Assembly (NCBI GenBank): GCA_947650365.1
Contig: CANTAL010000023.1
Coordinates: 751,501-815,500 of the forward strand
Direction of reading: 5' to 3'
From: Chamaelirium japonicum
Lineage: Eukaryota; Streptophyta; Magnoliopsida; Liliales; Melanthiaceae
Length of the DNA: 64,000 nt
A program made the translations under genes and the position numbers. Below are positions 12,431 through 23,286 of this stretch, piece after piece. A model generated the notes under the pieces. The model made no database searches. It was not told the DNA's origin and saw only the letters and a program-made list of their open reading frames with translations. The first letter of the stretch is position 1; every line of letters begins with the position of its first letter.

Positions 12431-13245
12431 TAACCCATCTTCCTTTATTACTTCCTATTATTTAATTAATTTAATTAGTTTAATAAATTAAATATTTAAA
12501 TAAATATTTAATAATATATATAATTAAATAACTAAATTATTTAAATTATTTATTTATTATTTAAATATTAAAATAAATAAATATTTATTTTGTTATTTAA
12601 AAAATTATTTATTTAAATAAAAAAAATTATTATTTATATATTCAAATAATTAACTAATTATTTAAATAATTAGTAAATAGTTAATAAATTATTTTTTTAT
12701 TTTATTAATTAATTAAATAATTAATTGTAATTAATATTTAATAATTTAATAAAATAATTATTTTAATATTTTATTACATAAAAATTTACTTTTTTATTAT
12801 TTATTTAATAATTAAATTATTTAATATTTTAATTATTTATTAATTTTAGTAAATAATCTATTTAATATATTTCTTCACTAAATAAGTTTTTAAATATTTC
12901 AATAATTAACTAAATATTTAATTAATTAAAGATAAAATATAATTTTATAAAATAACTAATCAAAAAATAATTAATTAAATTTATAATTTAATTATTATTT
13001 ATTATTTAATAATTTAAATAAATAAATAGTTACCTTATTGAATTATTTAATAATATAATAATAAATAAATAAATACGATAATAAATTTAATTAAATATTT
13101 AAGTAAGTAAATAAATTAATTATTTTAATAAAAAATGATTCATTAAATTTTTTAAATTATTAAATAATTTAATATTTAAATAATTAATTAATTTAATTAA
13201 AAAATTTATTGTAATATTATTATGATAATCATAATAACGTTAAGA
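12430..13245 (-). repeat. AT-rich tract 2
   Basis: Homologous to the tract at 6990-7795: the opening words after AATTCGGG and the run of TTAATTTAATTAGTTTAAT match. It ends at an ATAATCATAATAACGTTAAG arm followed by a unit tail. Nothing else is seen in it. Confidence 0.7.
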
Positions 13246-14390
13246 TGATACTATTGAGAAGTAGAGTTTTGAAATTTAGATTCCTTCTTTTTTCACAGCT
13301 ATACTCATGGCCAATGGACTTGAGTAAGACTTCTTCTCTCTTTTCTCTTCATTTATCTCTCCGTTCTTTTCTCTCTTCTTCTCTCTCTTCTGTGGAGTTT
13401 TGAAATTTAGATTCCTTCTTATTTCACACATATACCTGTGGCCAATGGATTGGAGTAGGACTTTTTCTCTCTTTTTTCTTCGTTTATCTCTTCGTTCTTT
13501 TCTTTCTTCTGCTCTCTCTTCTGTCTTCGTTTTTCTCTCTTTTTTCTTATGACTGGTCGGTTGGGCTTGACATGTTCGTATTGATAATATATTGTGAGAT
13601 GGGAGAAAGAGAGAGCCGTCAAATGTGCCCCACCCTAAAGGGGTCATATATTATTTATAGGGTAAGCTTACTTAGGGCCTAAGCAATCTATAGGAAACCC
13701 TAACACATGGGAGAAGAGAGAAGATAACGGAGCGATCTAATTATATTATTGAGATATGGAGTGTTGGATTTAGATTTCTTCTTACTTCACACCTATAACC
13801 GTGATGAATAGACTAGAGTAGGACTTCTTCTCTCTTCTCATTTTATTTATCTCTCCATTCTCTTCTCTCTACTTCTCTCTCTTCTGTCTTCGTTTCTCTC
13901 TCTGTTTTCTTGTGACTGGTCTGTTGGGCTCGATATATTCGTGTTGAGATTGTGTTATGAGATAGGAGATTGCTTATTTATTTTATTTATTTTATTTATT
14001 TTAATTAATATTTTCCTAAATATTATAAAATATATTGTTTCTTTAAATATTTAAATAGTATCATCTCAATGTTATTATTTAAATTTTTAAATAATTTATA
14101 TAAATTTATGAGTATGAAAAATATTTTATTTATCTTCTTTTCTCTTTATTTATCTCTCCGTTCTCTTTTCTCTTATTCTTTCTTTTCAGTCTTTGTTTCT
14201 TACACCGTTTTCTTATGACTGGTCAATTGGGCTCGACATGTTTGTGCTGATAACGTGTAGTGAGAAGAGAGAAGAATAGAGAAGAGAACGAAAAGATAAA
14301 CGAAGAGAGAAGAGAGAAGAAGTCCCACTCCAGTCCATTCGCTATGGGTATAGGTGTGAAGTAAGAAGAAATCTAAATTCTAAAACTCCA
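13246..14390 (-). repeat. Array block 8: minus units with AT block copy 3
   Basis: Minus-oriented tails at about 13255, 13395 and 13755, with primer-site blocks near 13575, 13940 and 14240. The recurrent AT block is at about 13965-14135. TATA and telo-box segments are at about 13650-13690. Confidence 0.7.
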
Positions 14391-15255
14391 CTTCTAATTA
14401 ATATAATTAAATATCTTCGTTATCTTCTCTCTTCTCCCATGGATTAGGGTTTTTGATAGATTATTTAGGTCCTAAGTAATCTTACCCTATAAATACTATA
14501 CGACCCCTTTAAGGTGGGGCACGTTTGATGACTCTCTCTTTCTCTCATCGCACAACACGTTATCAGCACGAGCATATCGAGCCCAATCGACCAGTCACAA
14601 GAAAATGGAGATAGAACCAAAGACAGAAGAGAGAGAAGAAGAGAGAAGAGAAGAGAGAGATAGATGAAGAGAGAAGATAGAAGAATTCCTGCTTCAGTCC
14701 ATTGGCCACGGGTGTGAAGTAAAAAGGAATCTAAATTCCAAAATACCACTTCTAAATATTTATATGACCCCTTTAGGGTGGGGCACGTTTGACGTCTCTT
14801 TCTTTTTCCCATCACACAACACGTTATCAGCACAAACATGTTGGGCCCAACCGACCAGTCACAAGAAAACAGAGAGAGAAACGAAGACAAAAGTGAGAGA
14901 AGAACAGAGAAAAGAACAGATAGATAAACGAAGAGAGAAGAGAGAAGAAGTCGTGATGCAGTCCATTGGCCACGGGTATAGATATGAAGTAAGAAAGAAT
15001 CTAAATTCTAAAACTCTATTTCTTAATAATATAATTAAATCTCTCCATTCTCTTATCTCGTCTCTCATGGATTAGGGTTTCCTATAGATTGCTTAGGCCC
15101 TAAATAAGCTTACCCTATAAATAATATACGACCTCTTTAGGGTGGGGTACATTTGGCGACTCTCTCTTTCTCATATTTCACAACACGTTATCTGCACGAA
15201 TATATCGAGCCCAGCCGACCAGTCGCAAGAAAACGGAGAGAGAAACGAAGACAGA
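14390..15255 (+). repeat. Array block 9: plus-oriented units
   Basis: Three plus units. The first is one of the cleanest in the window: TTAGGGTTT at about 14445, CCTATAAATA at about 14486, the LTR-like end CACAACA at 14551-14557 and a perfect primer-site block immediately after it. The others have blocks near 14820 and 15190. The junction to the minus block lies at about 15250. Confidence 0.75.
14558..14571 (+). promoter_or_regulatory. Primer-binding-site-like block (putative half tRNA-Ile site)
   Basis: CGTTATCAGCACGA follows directly after CACAACA, the expected ...CA end of an LTR. It is the reverse complement of TCGTGCTGATAACG. As I recall it, the anticodon arm of plant cytosolic tRNA-Ile(AAU) reads TCGTGCTAATAACG, with A34 deaminated to inosine; the array carries the base that pairs with inosine. 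Other perfect copies are at 30610-30623, 42669-42682, 44346-44359, 48037-48050, 53708-53721 and 58483-58496 (+), and at 2593-2606, 28763-28776, 35827-35840, 42924-42937 and 47137-47150 (-). Use as a primer site is inferred. Confidence 0.6.
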
Positions 15256-16888
15256 AGTAGAGTTTTAGAATTTAGATTCCTTCTTACTTTACACCTATAC
15301 CCGTGGCCAATAGACTGGAGGACTTCTTCTCTCTTCTCTCTTTGTTTATATCTTTGTTCTCTTCTCTCTTCTTCTTTCTCTTACCGTTTTCTTATGACTG
15401 GTCGTGGGGCTCGACATGTTCGTGTTGATAAAGTATTATGAGATGGGAGAAAAAGAGAGTCATCAAACATACCCCACCCTAAAAGGGTTGTATTAATATT
15501 GAAACTGGAGTTTTGGAATTTAGATTCTTTCTTACTTCACACCTATACACATGGCCAATAGACTGGAGTAGGACTTTTTCTCTCTTCTCTTTTCATTTAT
15601 CTCTTCGTTCTCTTCTATTTTCTTCTCTCTTTTTTGTGGAGTTTTAGAATTTAGATTTCTTCTTACTTCACACATATACCCGTGTGAGAAGAGACTATTT
15701 AAATAATTAATTCTTTGTTCTTTTCTCTCTCTTTTGTCTTCGTTTTTCTCTTTGTTTTCTTGTGACTGGTCGGTTGGGCTAGATATGTTCGTGATGATAA
15801 CATGTTATTAGATAGGAGTAAGAGAGAGCCGTCAAACATGCCCCACCCTAAAGGGGTCGATTTTATTTATAGGGTAAGCTAACTTAGGGCCTAAGCAATC
15901 TATGAAAAACCCTAATCCATGGGAGAAGAGAGAAGACAATGGAGAGATTTAATTATATTATTGAGAAGTGGAGTTTTGGAATTTAGATTCCTTCTTATTT
16001 CATACCTATACCCATGGCGAATGGACTGGAGCAGGACTTCTTCTCTCTGCTCTATTCGTTTATCTCACTGTTTTCTTCTTTCTTCTTCTCTCTCTTCTGT
16101 CTTTGTTTCTCTCTCTGTTTTCTTATGTCTGGTCAGCTGGGCTCGACATATTTGTGCTGATAATATATTGTGAGATGGGAGAAAGAGAGAGTCATCAAAC
16201 GTGCCCCACGCTAATTAGATTTCTTCTTACTTCACACCTATACTCGTGGCTAATGGGTTGGAGCAGGACTTCTTCTATCTTCTCTCTTTGTTTATTTCCT
16301 CGTCTCTTCTCTCTTCTTCTCTCTCTTCTATCTTCCTTTCTCTCTCTGTTTTCTTGTGACTGGTCGGTTGGGCTCGGAATGTTAGTGCTAATAATGTGTT
16401 TTGTGATGATGAAAAAGTGAGTCGTCAAACGTACCCCACCCTAAAGGGGTCATATAAATATTGAGAAGTGGAGTTTTGGAATTTAGATTCTTTCTTACTT
16501 TATAATTATACTAGTGGTAAATGTACTAGCGTAGGACTTCTTCTCTCTTCTCTCTTTATTTATCTCTCCGTTCTTTTCTTTTTTCTTCTCTCTTCTATCT
16601 TTGTTTCTCTCTGTTTTCTTATAACTGGTCGGTTGGGCTCGACATGTTTATGCTGATAACATGTTGTGAGATGAGAGAAAAAGAAAGTCATCAAACGTGC
16701 TCCACCCAAAATGGGTCATATATTATTTATAGGGTAAGCTTACTCAGAGCCTAAGCAATCTATAATAAATCCTAATCCATGGGAGAAATCCGACGGTGGA
16801 CAGCCATCCGATCGAACGATCTCAAAACAGTTGCAATATTTGTAATTTTTTAAAGAAAAATATAAATTCTTTTTAAAGCAAAAAATTC
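15256..16888 (-). repeat. Array block 10: minus-oriented units
   Basis: Minus units with primer-site blocks near 15420, 15790, 16150, 16385 and 16650, several TATA segments, and the U3-like block at about 16780-16888. The diagnostic junction CCCGTGTGAGAAGAGACTAT at 15680 and the aberrant CACGCTAATTAGATTTC at 16207 both recur in the copy at 50.3-51.3 kb. Confidence 0.75.
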
Positions 16889-17287
16889 GGGTGTGCCTCA
16901 TCTTCCTTCTTTACTTCCTATTTTTTAATTAATTTAATTTGTTTAATAAATAAAAAAATTAAAAAATTAAATAAATATTTAATTATCTATATAACTAAAT
17001 AATTAAATTATTTAAATAATTTATTTATTATTTAAATAATAATTAAATAATATTAATTTGATTATTTAAAAAAAATTTAATTTATTTAAAAAAACATTTT
17101 ATTATTTATATATTCAAATAATTACCTTATTATTTAAATAATAAGTAAATAGTTATTAAATTATTATTATATTTTATTACTAATTAAATAATTAATTTTT
17201 TTATTTATTTCAATCAATATTTCATAATTTAATAGTTTTTTTTAATTATTTAATTATATAGTAATTTATTTAAATTATTATTTTTTG
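16888..17287 (-). repeat. AT-rich tract 3, truncated
   Basis: Begins like tracts 1 and 2 but breaks off after about 400 bases, directly joined to a CT-rich leader at ACTATATCTTCTTCTC. The same truncation junction is seen at 52376, so the deletion predates the duplication of this segment. Confidence 0.75.
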
Positions 17288-17977
17288 AACTATATCTTCT
17301 TCTCTCTCTTCTGTCTTCGTTTCTCTTTACGTTTTTTTGTGACTGGTCGGTTGGGCTCGACATGTTCGTACTGATAATGTGTTGTGAGATGGAAGAAAGA
17401 GAGAGCCATCAAACGTGCCCCACCCTAAACGGATCGTATATTATTTATAGGGTAAGCTTACTTAAAGCCTAAGCAATCTATGGAAAACCCTAATCCATGG
17501 GAGAGATCCGATAGTGGATAGCCATCTGATCTAACGTGCCCCACCCTAAAGGGGTCGTATTAATTATTTATTTAAATAATTATTAAATTAATTCTCTTAA
17601 TTAGTAAGCTTACCTTATAAATATTTAATTATATATAATTGATTATCGCTACGGGTATAGGCATTAAGTAAGAAGGAATTTAAATTCTAAAACTCCACTT
17701 CTCAATAGTATCATCTCAACGTTATTATGATTATCATAGTAATGTTACTATAATTTTTTTAATTAAATTAATTAATTATTTATTTATTAAATAATTTAAA
17801 TAATTTAATAATTAATTTACTAATTAACGTGTTGTGAGATGGGAGAAAGAGAGAGCCATCAAACTTGCTCCACCCTAAAGGGGTCGTATAATATAATTAA
17901 ATCTCTTTATTCTCTTCTCTCTTCTTCCATGGATTAGGGTTTCTCATAGATTGCTTAGGCCATAAGTAAGCTTACCC

Positions 17978-17985
17978 TATAAATA
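17978..17985 (+). promoter_or_regulatory. TATA box of an array unit, interrupted by the copia element
   Basis: TATAAATA in the standard CCTATAAATAAT context of the array promoters. The retrotransposon inserted after 17991, six bases beyond the motif, so the rest of the unit (CGACC...) is now at 27829 onward. Confidence 0.6.
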
Positions 17986-17986
17986 A

Positions 17987-17991
17987 TAAAC
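17987..17991. repeat. Left target-site duplication (taaac)
   Basis: The five bases before the LTR terminus TGTTGG are identical to the five after the other terminus at 27825-27829. Five base pairs is the usual duplication length for Ty1/copia elements. Confidence 0.9.
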
Positions 17992-18011
17992 TGTTGGAAT
18001 TGGATCCGCTT

Positions 18012-18031
18012 ATCAGAGTCGTAGCGGAAGC
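18012..18031 (-). promoter_or_regulatory. tRNA-iMet-complementary segment in the 3' LTR
   Basis: Plus-strand ATCAGAGTCGTAGCGGAAGC resembles the first 22 bases of plant initiator tRNA-Met (recalled from memory) with two bases missing and one substitution. The element's RNA (minus sense) would therefore be antisense to the tRNA acceptor and D arms. See the copy in the 5' LTR. Confidence 0.5.
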
Positions 18032-18547
18032 AAAAGAAATATCCGAAGATCATACGGTGTATGTTTCATTACAATTAATTCTACAAAACAATCTACATGC
18101 AAGTATATGATCTTAGCATATATGCGAACACCCTAGAGGCATACTACGATCTACGGAAGACATGTATGTATCTAGTTAGGTGTTTAGAATCATTATACCT
18201 TTTGGATCTATGATCTAGAGATGATGGAACAATGAAGAACCACACTTGAATCGCAAGGGAAATTGTCGGATAGCACCTTGTCCTTTGCGAATTGAAGAAT
18301 CCTCGAAATCCCGTCTCTGAGTGCAGGGATTATGAGCCGACGGAGGAATCTGTTGCGAAGATGATGGCGAGCTGTGAGATTTTCTTCTCCCCTTTCTCCT
18401 TTCTTCCTTCTCCTTCCTTCCTCTTTCTTCTCCCTTCTTCTTCCTCTCTTTTCCTTGGCCGAAACCACAAAGGAGGAGCAAATGAGGGGGATTCTGATTT
18501 TTGGGAGGAGAGGGAGCATAGGGTCGGCCCTCCCTCTCCCTATTCTA

Positions 18548-18553
18548 CTTATA
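18548..18553 (-). promoter_or_regulatory. TATA-like box in the 3' LTR
   Basis: On the minus strand this reads TATAAG within GCCCTATAAGTAG, GC-rich upstream and followed by a purine-rich transcribed region. The corresponding site in the 5' LTR is 26431-26436. Assignment as core promoter is by motif and position only. Confidence 0.45.
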
Positions 18554-19946
18554 GGGCCAGTCTCCTATGGCTTCAAGGAAGCTAGGGCCGGCCTTAATAG
18601 GATTAGGATAAGGGAGGGCTTGTTTCTAGGGATTTCCAATGTCTATCGTGAAGCCTGGACGAAAACGCCCTTCACGAAAAGTGGAAAACTGAAAGAGAGA
18701 CTGAGTGAGGTGCGCTACTCGGAATTGAGTTCCGTCAGCGCCTGTGAGCTCCTAGAATTATTCCACTCATTCTAAGATCCATATTCAATGTGTTCTGAGC
18801 TATATTTCAATATTTACCAAAATACCCCTACGGTCCGTAATATATGTGAATTAGGTTCTTAGGCTCTGGGCTTGCGCTCCATCGCGCTACTTCGCATCCA
18901 ACGTATCCAACTAGGTTGGGGAACAATTCCTATACGCAATGACAGGGTGGAACCTTCAGGGTTCGGGATCTCTAGCTCCAACCGGATCCTTGATTAACTG
19001 TTTTGGTGACACACCGAAAGTTTCGTTAATCAGCCCTAATCCGATTAACCCGCGTAGCCACCCAGAGTGTAAAACGAGTTTAACTCTAGTGATCCTAAAC
19101 TTATGTTACTCCCTCGTAACCCTGTTCTCTACTATACTCCGATAATCCTTAGTCCCTCCTATTACTCGTGCCATGATACGACTCGGGCGGCGGGGAGCAC
19201 CGTCAGATCCCGATAGATCATCTGACTAGGGTTTGATGAGTTGTCATCTATAACACCACACACCTTCCGGTGCTATGCCTAGCATCCGGAACATCGTCAG
19301 TCATACTGACAACCACCTGGCCTGGGTTAACTGTGTGGACAGATTGACTCATCAAAACGCACCCATCCATCACTGGACATCGGATAACCTGTAGGGATTA
19401 CATGTCACTCAAGCGCCAACCGGGTAACCCAACATACCGTGGTATCGGACTATGGAAGGTCCGCACACATTGGCACATCAAAGCACCATACAACATGTTG
19501 GCCCAGTAAGCATGGTCCCTTAGGGTTAAGGACAGATTATCTGTAGTAGTAAGACGGTTTATGCACCAGTGTCTGAATCACTGAACTGTGCACCGTCTTG
19601 ATTCTTGTTTAACACGATCATCGTGCTTGGTCAGGTGAATGAGAATCCCATATTTCCGTGGTGAAGACTTCACCACATCTTCTACCTGCCAACAGCTTGT
19701 TCTCGGTGAAGCGACCGGCATCACCTAAGCTGTGAACTAGTTCTAGGTTTACATAGAACTGGTCCACTGGGTCTCCCAAGCATGGATCCTCCATGCGCCT
19801 CAGTGGCCTACTGTGTTCCTTAGGGTCCTTTTATTATATGAGTATTATCATATACCAAAGTAGTATTCTAATTAAAGCAATAACCAAAGTTATCTTTATT
19901 AATGTTAATACAGAAAATCCACGCTAAGGACATACGAACTACAATA

Positions 19947-19957
19947 ATCTCCCACTT
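19947..19957 (-). other. Polypurine tract
   Basis: Minus strand AAGTGGGAGAT lies between the polyprotein stop (19961-19963) and the inner edge of the 3' LTR. This is the expected primer for plus-strand synthesis and matches the AAGTGGGAGAT-type PPT common in plant copia elements. Confidence 0.85.
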
Positions 19958-19960
19958 GGC

Positions 19961-20587
19961 CTAGCGGGGAACAACAGTCTTAACTCCCATGGTATCCACG
20001 TGCTTCTCAAAAGCCTTGGTCGGTAACGCTTTTGTAAAAGGGTCCGCCATGTTATCTACAGACGCTACCTGAGTCACTGCAACCTCCCCTCGCTTCTGCA
20101 AGTCCCGGATAATGTAGTATTTCCGCTCGATATGCTTGCTCTTTTACTGATATCTTGGCTCCTTGGATTTTGCTACTGCTCCACTATTGTCACAGTAAAG
20201 GACAATAGGATCTTGAGTTCCCGGTACGCATCCTAAGTCCGTGAGGAACTTCTTGAGCCACACCACCTCTTTAGCTGCTTCGCACGCCGCAACGTACGCA
20301 GCCTCTGTCGTCGAATCCGCGATACATCATTGCTTCATGCTCCTCCAACTGACAACTCCTCCTCCTAATGAAAACACAAACCCTGACATCGATCTCCTGG
20401 ATTCCGGATCTGATGCAAAGTCAAAATCCGTATATCCAATCGGCATCAGTTCCTGTGAAGAGTAAACTAACTCATAATCTCTCGTCCTACGGAGATACTT
20501 GAGTATACTTTTCACAGCAATCCAGTGCCCTGGACCCGGATTTGACTGATACCTTCCCATCATGCCTACTGCATAGTATATATCTGG
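19961..20587 (-). pseudogene. copia RNase H domain and end of RT, broken
   Basis: The C-terminal part of the polyprotein copies the hybrid RNA strand's removal function (RNase H, RVT_2-linked type). Visible landmarks are GMMGRYQSNPGPGHW, the YLRRTRDYELVY stretch, ADSTTEAAYVA, LYCDNSGAVA with its acidic residue, KSKHIERKYYIIRD and a C-terminal DNMADPFTKALPTKAFEKH, which are standard for the family. Breaks are TGA at 20327-20329, TAA at 20144-20146 and a one-base deletion near 20575-20596 separating it from the RT frame. The normal end is TAG at 19961-19963, immediately before the PPT. Confidence 0.9.
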
Positions 20588-21540
20588 TCTGTGCACTGCA
20601 TAGCATACATCAGACTCCCTACAACCGAAGCATAAGGTATCTTCTGTATCTCTGCCCTCTCCTCAGGAGTTTTAGGACCCTGATCCTTGGACAATTTCAT
20701 TCCATGTCTGAATGGAACCAGTCCCTTCTTGGAGTTGTGCATACTGAATCTGACCAAGATAGTATCTATGTTGGCTGACTGTGACAGCGAAAGAGTCTTG
20801 TTCTGGCGATCTCGAGTTACCTTGATCCCCAGAACATAACTCGCTTCACCCAGGTCTTTCATGTCAAATTGAGAGGATTACCACACCTTCACTGTAGATA
20901 ATGTTCCAACATCGTTTCCAATGAGCAGGATATTGTCTACGTAAAGCACTAGAAATACTACTACAGTCTTATCGCTCCTTTTATAAACAAATGGTTCATC
21001 CACGTTCTGCTCAAATCTATAAGACTGGATAGCCTGATCAAAACACATGTTCCAATTTCTGGATGCTTGCTTCAGTCCATAAATGGACCTTTGCAACTTG
21101 CACACCAGACTTTCCTGACCTTTTGCGACAAAGCCTGGAGGCTGAGATATATAGATATCTTCTTCAAAATCCCTATTGAGGAATGCGGTCTTGACGTCCA
21201 TTTGCCAGATCTCCCAATCATAATGGGCTGCAATGGACAAGAGAATCCGGATAGACTTAAGCATAGTCACTGGTGAAAAGGTTTCGTCATAATTGATCCC
21301 TTCTCGCTGGGTATAACCCTTAGCGACTAGTCTAGCTTTGTAAGTCTCAACGATACCATCCGAACCTCTTTTTCTTTTGTACACCCACTTACACCCTACA
21401 GGTTTAATATTGTGAGGTAGTGTTACAAGTGTCCAGACCAAATTTTGGGACATCGATGTCAGTTCTGTCTCCTTGGCTTCCTGCCATGCTGCATGGTCAG
21501 AGGATACCATCGCTTCGTTATAGTTCAGAGGATCATCCTC
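20588..21540 (-). pseudogene. copia reverse transcriptase (RVT_2), catalytic site mutated
   Basis: Copies element RNA into DNA in the virus-like particle. Landmarks in order are WQEAKETEL, the GCKWVYKRK region, ARLVAKGYTQREGI, DETFSPV, the first catalytic aspartate in WQMDVKTAFLN, QPPGF, the SIYGLKQASR helix and the core motif. The core reads YVDN (20932-20943) instead of YVDD, so one metal-binding aspartate is lost. An in-frame TAA at 20878-20880 splits the domain between VKVW and SSQFDMKDLG, and TAG at 21541-21543 lies just upstream. The spacing from WVYKRK to YVDN is normal for the family. Confidence 0.95.
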
Positions 21541-22060
21541 CTAAAACTCTGGATCCACCATAAAAGGCTTCTCCAATGTATCTATCAGGAGCACTTGTGG
21601 TCCTCCCACTGTGACAAGCCTGCGGTGGTTCCATAGGAGTCGATTCTACAATATCGTTTATCTTAGTGGTATCGGCTCCCACTATGTTTTCTGTCTGCGT
21701 ACTCCCATCAGTACGAAGCAATTCTTCAAGAACTACTTTATTGGTGGGCTTATGGTCTATTAAATAATCCTACTCCAGGAATACGGCATTCGTCGAGACG
21801 ATAACCTTTCTATCCTCAGGATCATAAAATAAACCACCATTTGTCCCTTTTGGATACCCAACGAACAGACATACCTTAGTTTTTGACTCTATCTTATCTC
21901 GCTTGTCCTTCCGTACATGTGCTGGACAACCCCAAATCCTAAAGTGCTGTAGGCTAGGCTTTCGCTTCAACCACAGCTCCCAAGGAGTTAGAGGTACTGA
22001 CTTTGATGGAACAAAGTTCAAAGTATATGTTGCCGTCTCTAGGGTATATCCCCAAAACTA
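21541..22060 (-). pseudogene. copia integrase C-terminal region and linker to RT
   Basis: Continues the polyprotein after the catalytic core. FVPSKSVPLTPWELWLKRKP and the IWGCPAHVRK...GYPKGTNGGLFYDPED segment are the conserved C-terminal signature of copia integrases. A poorly conserved linker follows. In-frame stops are TAG at 22058-22060 and at 21770-21772. The frame changes between about 21541 and 21575, because the upstream frame runs into GGSRVLGG while the RT frame contains PEF and a stop. Confidence 0.85.
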
Positions 22061-22989
22061 GGTGGTAATATTGCATAACTCATCATAGTCCGAACCATGT
22101 CAAACAAAGTTCAGTTTCTCCTCTCAGATACACCGTTTTGTTGTGGTGTCCCCGGTGCAGTCAACTGGGATATAATCCCACGCTCACGCAGGTACCCAAT
22201 AAATTCATCCAATAGGTATTCGTCTCCTCGATCCGATCGAAGAGACTTGATACTTTTACCCGTGTACTTTTCTACTTCGGCTATGAACTCCTTGAACTCA
22301 TCAAAGGATTCAGACTTCCGCCGCATTAGGTATATATATCCAAACCTCGAGTGATCATCCGTGAAGATGATAAAATACTCGAAGCCTCCTATAGCACGGA
22401 CATTTATGGGCCCACATATATCAGTGTGTACCAACTCTAATATCTCTTTAGATCTGCTACGTTTGGCTCGAAAAGATCTTTTAGTCATCTTGCCTTCCAG
22501 GGAAGACTCACACGTCGGTAGGCTTTCTGAAACATCTGGACTTAAGAGTCCTACCTTAACCAACCAATGAATCCTGTCTGAGGCTATGTGTCCAAGCCTT
22601 AGATACCAAAGGAGTGTTGGATTATCTGAGGGATTTTTTCTTTTAGATGAATTAACCACACAAGCTTCATTTATGTTATCCTGCTTATGATTGGAGTTAA
22701 TTACATAGAGACCATTCTGTATCTTTCCCTTACAAACAAAGGAACCATTCAATTTAATTGACACACCGGAAGCATCAAATAAAACTAAAAAACCTTTATT
22801 ATTCAATAAGGAAACAGAAATTAAGTTTCGTCTCAAGGACGGTACATAAAGTATATCTTTAAGTAATAAACTTCTTTCATCAAGGAACTACAAGACGACA
22901 TCTCCAACTGCTTCAGCCTCTGCCACGGCCTCAGTTCCCATGCTTAGGATCATCTTCCCATCACCCAGTTTTCTTGTCTCCTTGAACCA
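22061..22989 (-). pseudogene. copia GAG-pre-integrase and integrase catalytic core
   Basis: Inserts element cDNA into the genome. The pre-integrase zinc-binding module spans about 22490-22640 and the DDE core about 22111-22490. The catalytic residues are visible: D in VHTDICGP, D in LRSDRGDEY and E in PQQNGVSERRN. The HHCC zinc site is damaged: the first His of LWHLRLGH is Tyr (codon 22603-22605), and the second Cys of the CESC motif is Ser (22501-22503). Breaks are TAG at 22887-22889 upstream of the RRNLISVS landmark and TGA at 22111-22113 right after ERRN. Confidence 0.95.
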
Positions 22990-23286
22990 TTACAAATTAT
23001 TGTAAGCATGGTTAGTGGAACCAGAATCCACAATCCATGAAACTGGAGAACAACTGGATGCTACAAGGGATTCCACTATGTGGATTTGAGATATACCTGT
23101 CTCAGCTTTCTTGGGAGTCGTGCGGCATTCGCCCTTCCAGTGCCCCTTCTTGCCGCATCGGAAATATTTTCCTTTGGGCTTCGCCGGACCATTCTGCTTA
23201 GCAACCTGCAACTGCACCTGGCCCATCTTCACGGGCTTCTTAGACTTTCTTTTCTGAAACTTGCCTTTGGCTTTTAGAGAAGAATT
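22990..23286 (-). pseudogene. copia nucleocapsid zinc knuckle and aspartic protease
   Basis: The basic stretch after gag carries a CCHC-type knuckle (family form C-x2-C-x4-H-x4-C) with its first Cys replaced by Tyr (23164-23166); the other ligands remain in RCGKKGHWKGEC. The protease active site is WIVDSGSTNHAY, the usual DSG triad of copia proteases. Translation in this frame ends at TAA 22990-22992 soon after the active site; the next conserved segment (WFKETRKLGDG) continues in the same frame beyond it. Confidence 0.9.

Larger units (their letters stand above)
17288..17991. repeat. Array block 11, target of the copia insertion
   Basis: A minus unit (primer-site block near 17365, TATA segment near 17435) is followed by a shuffled region: a second promoter piece, AT spacer, plus-oriented tail at about 17670, a minus U5 fragment at 17825, and finally a plus-oriented promoter with the variant GGCCATAAGTAAG at 17959. 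The copia element interrupts this promoter. Confidence 0.75.
17992..19946 (-). repeat. 3' LTR of the copia element
   Basis: Length 1955 bases, against 1952 for the 5' LTR. On the minus strand it starts TATTGTAG (the 5' LTR has TGTTGTAG, so the terminal TG has mutated to TA) and ends ...CCAACA. Like its partner it contains a TATA-like box, a purine-rich tract (minus strand) at about 18380-18480 and the tRNA-complementary segment at 18012-18031. Open frames of up to about 130 codons within it are not conserved as coding sequence and are not called genes. Confidence 0.95.

Noticed and set aside
18292..18775. Open frames inside the copia LTRs (also 26173-26580), up to about 135 codons
   Set aside because: Present in both LTRs but with low-complexity Ser/Phe or Arg/Lys/Glu runs from a polypyrimidine stretch; frames and stops differ between the two LTRs and no family is recognised.
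22097..22354. Plus-strand open frames across the copia coding region
   Set aside because: Shadows of the minus-strand polyprotein, whose conserved motifs are all on the minus strand.
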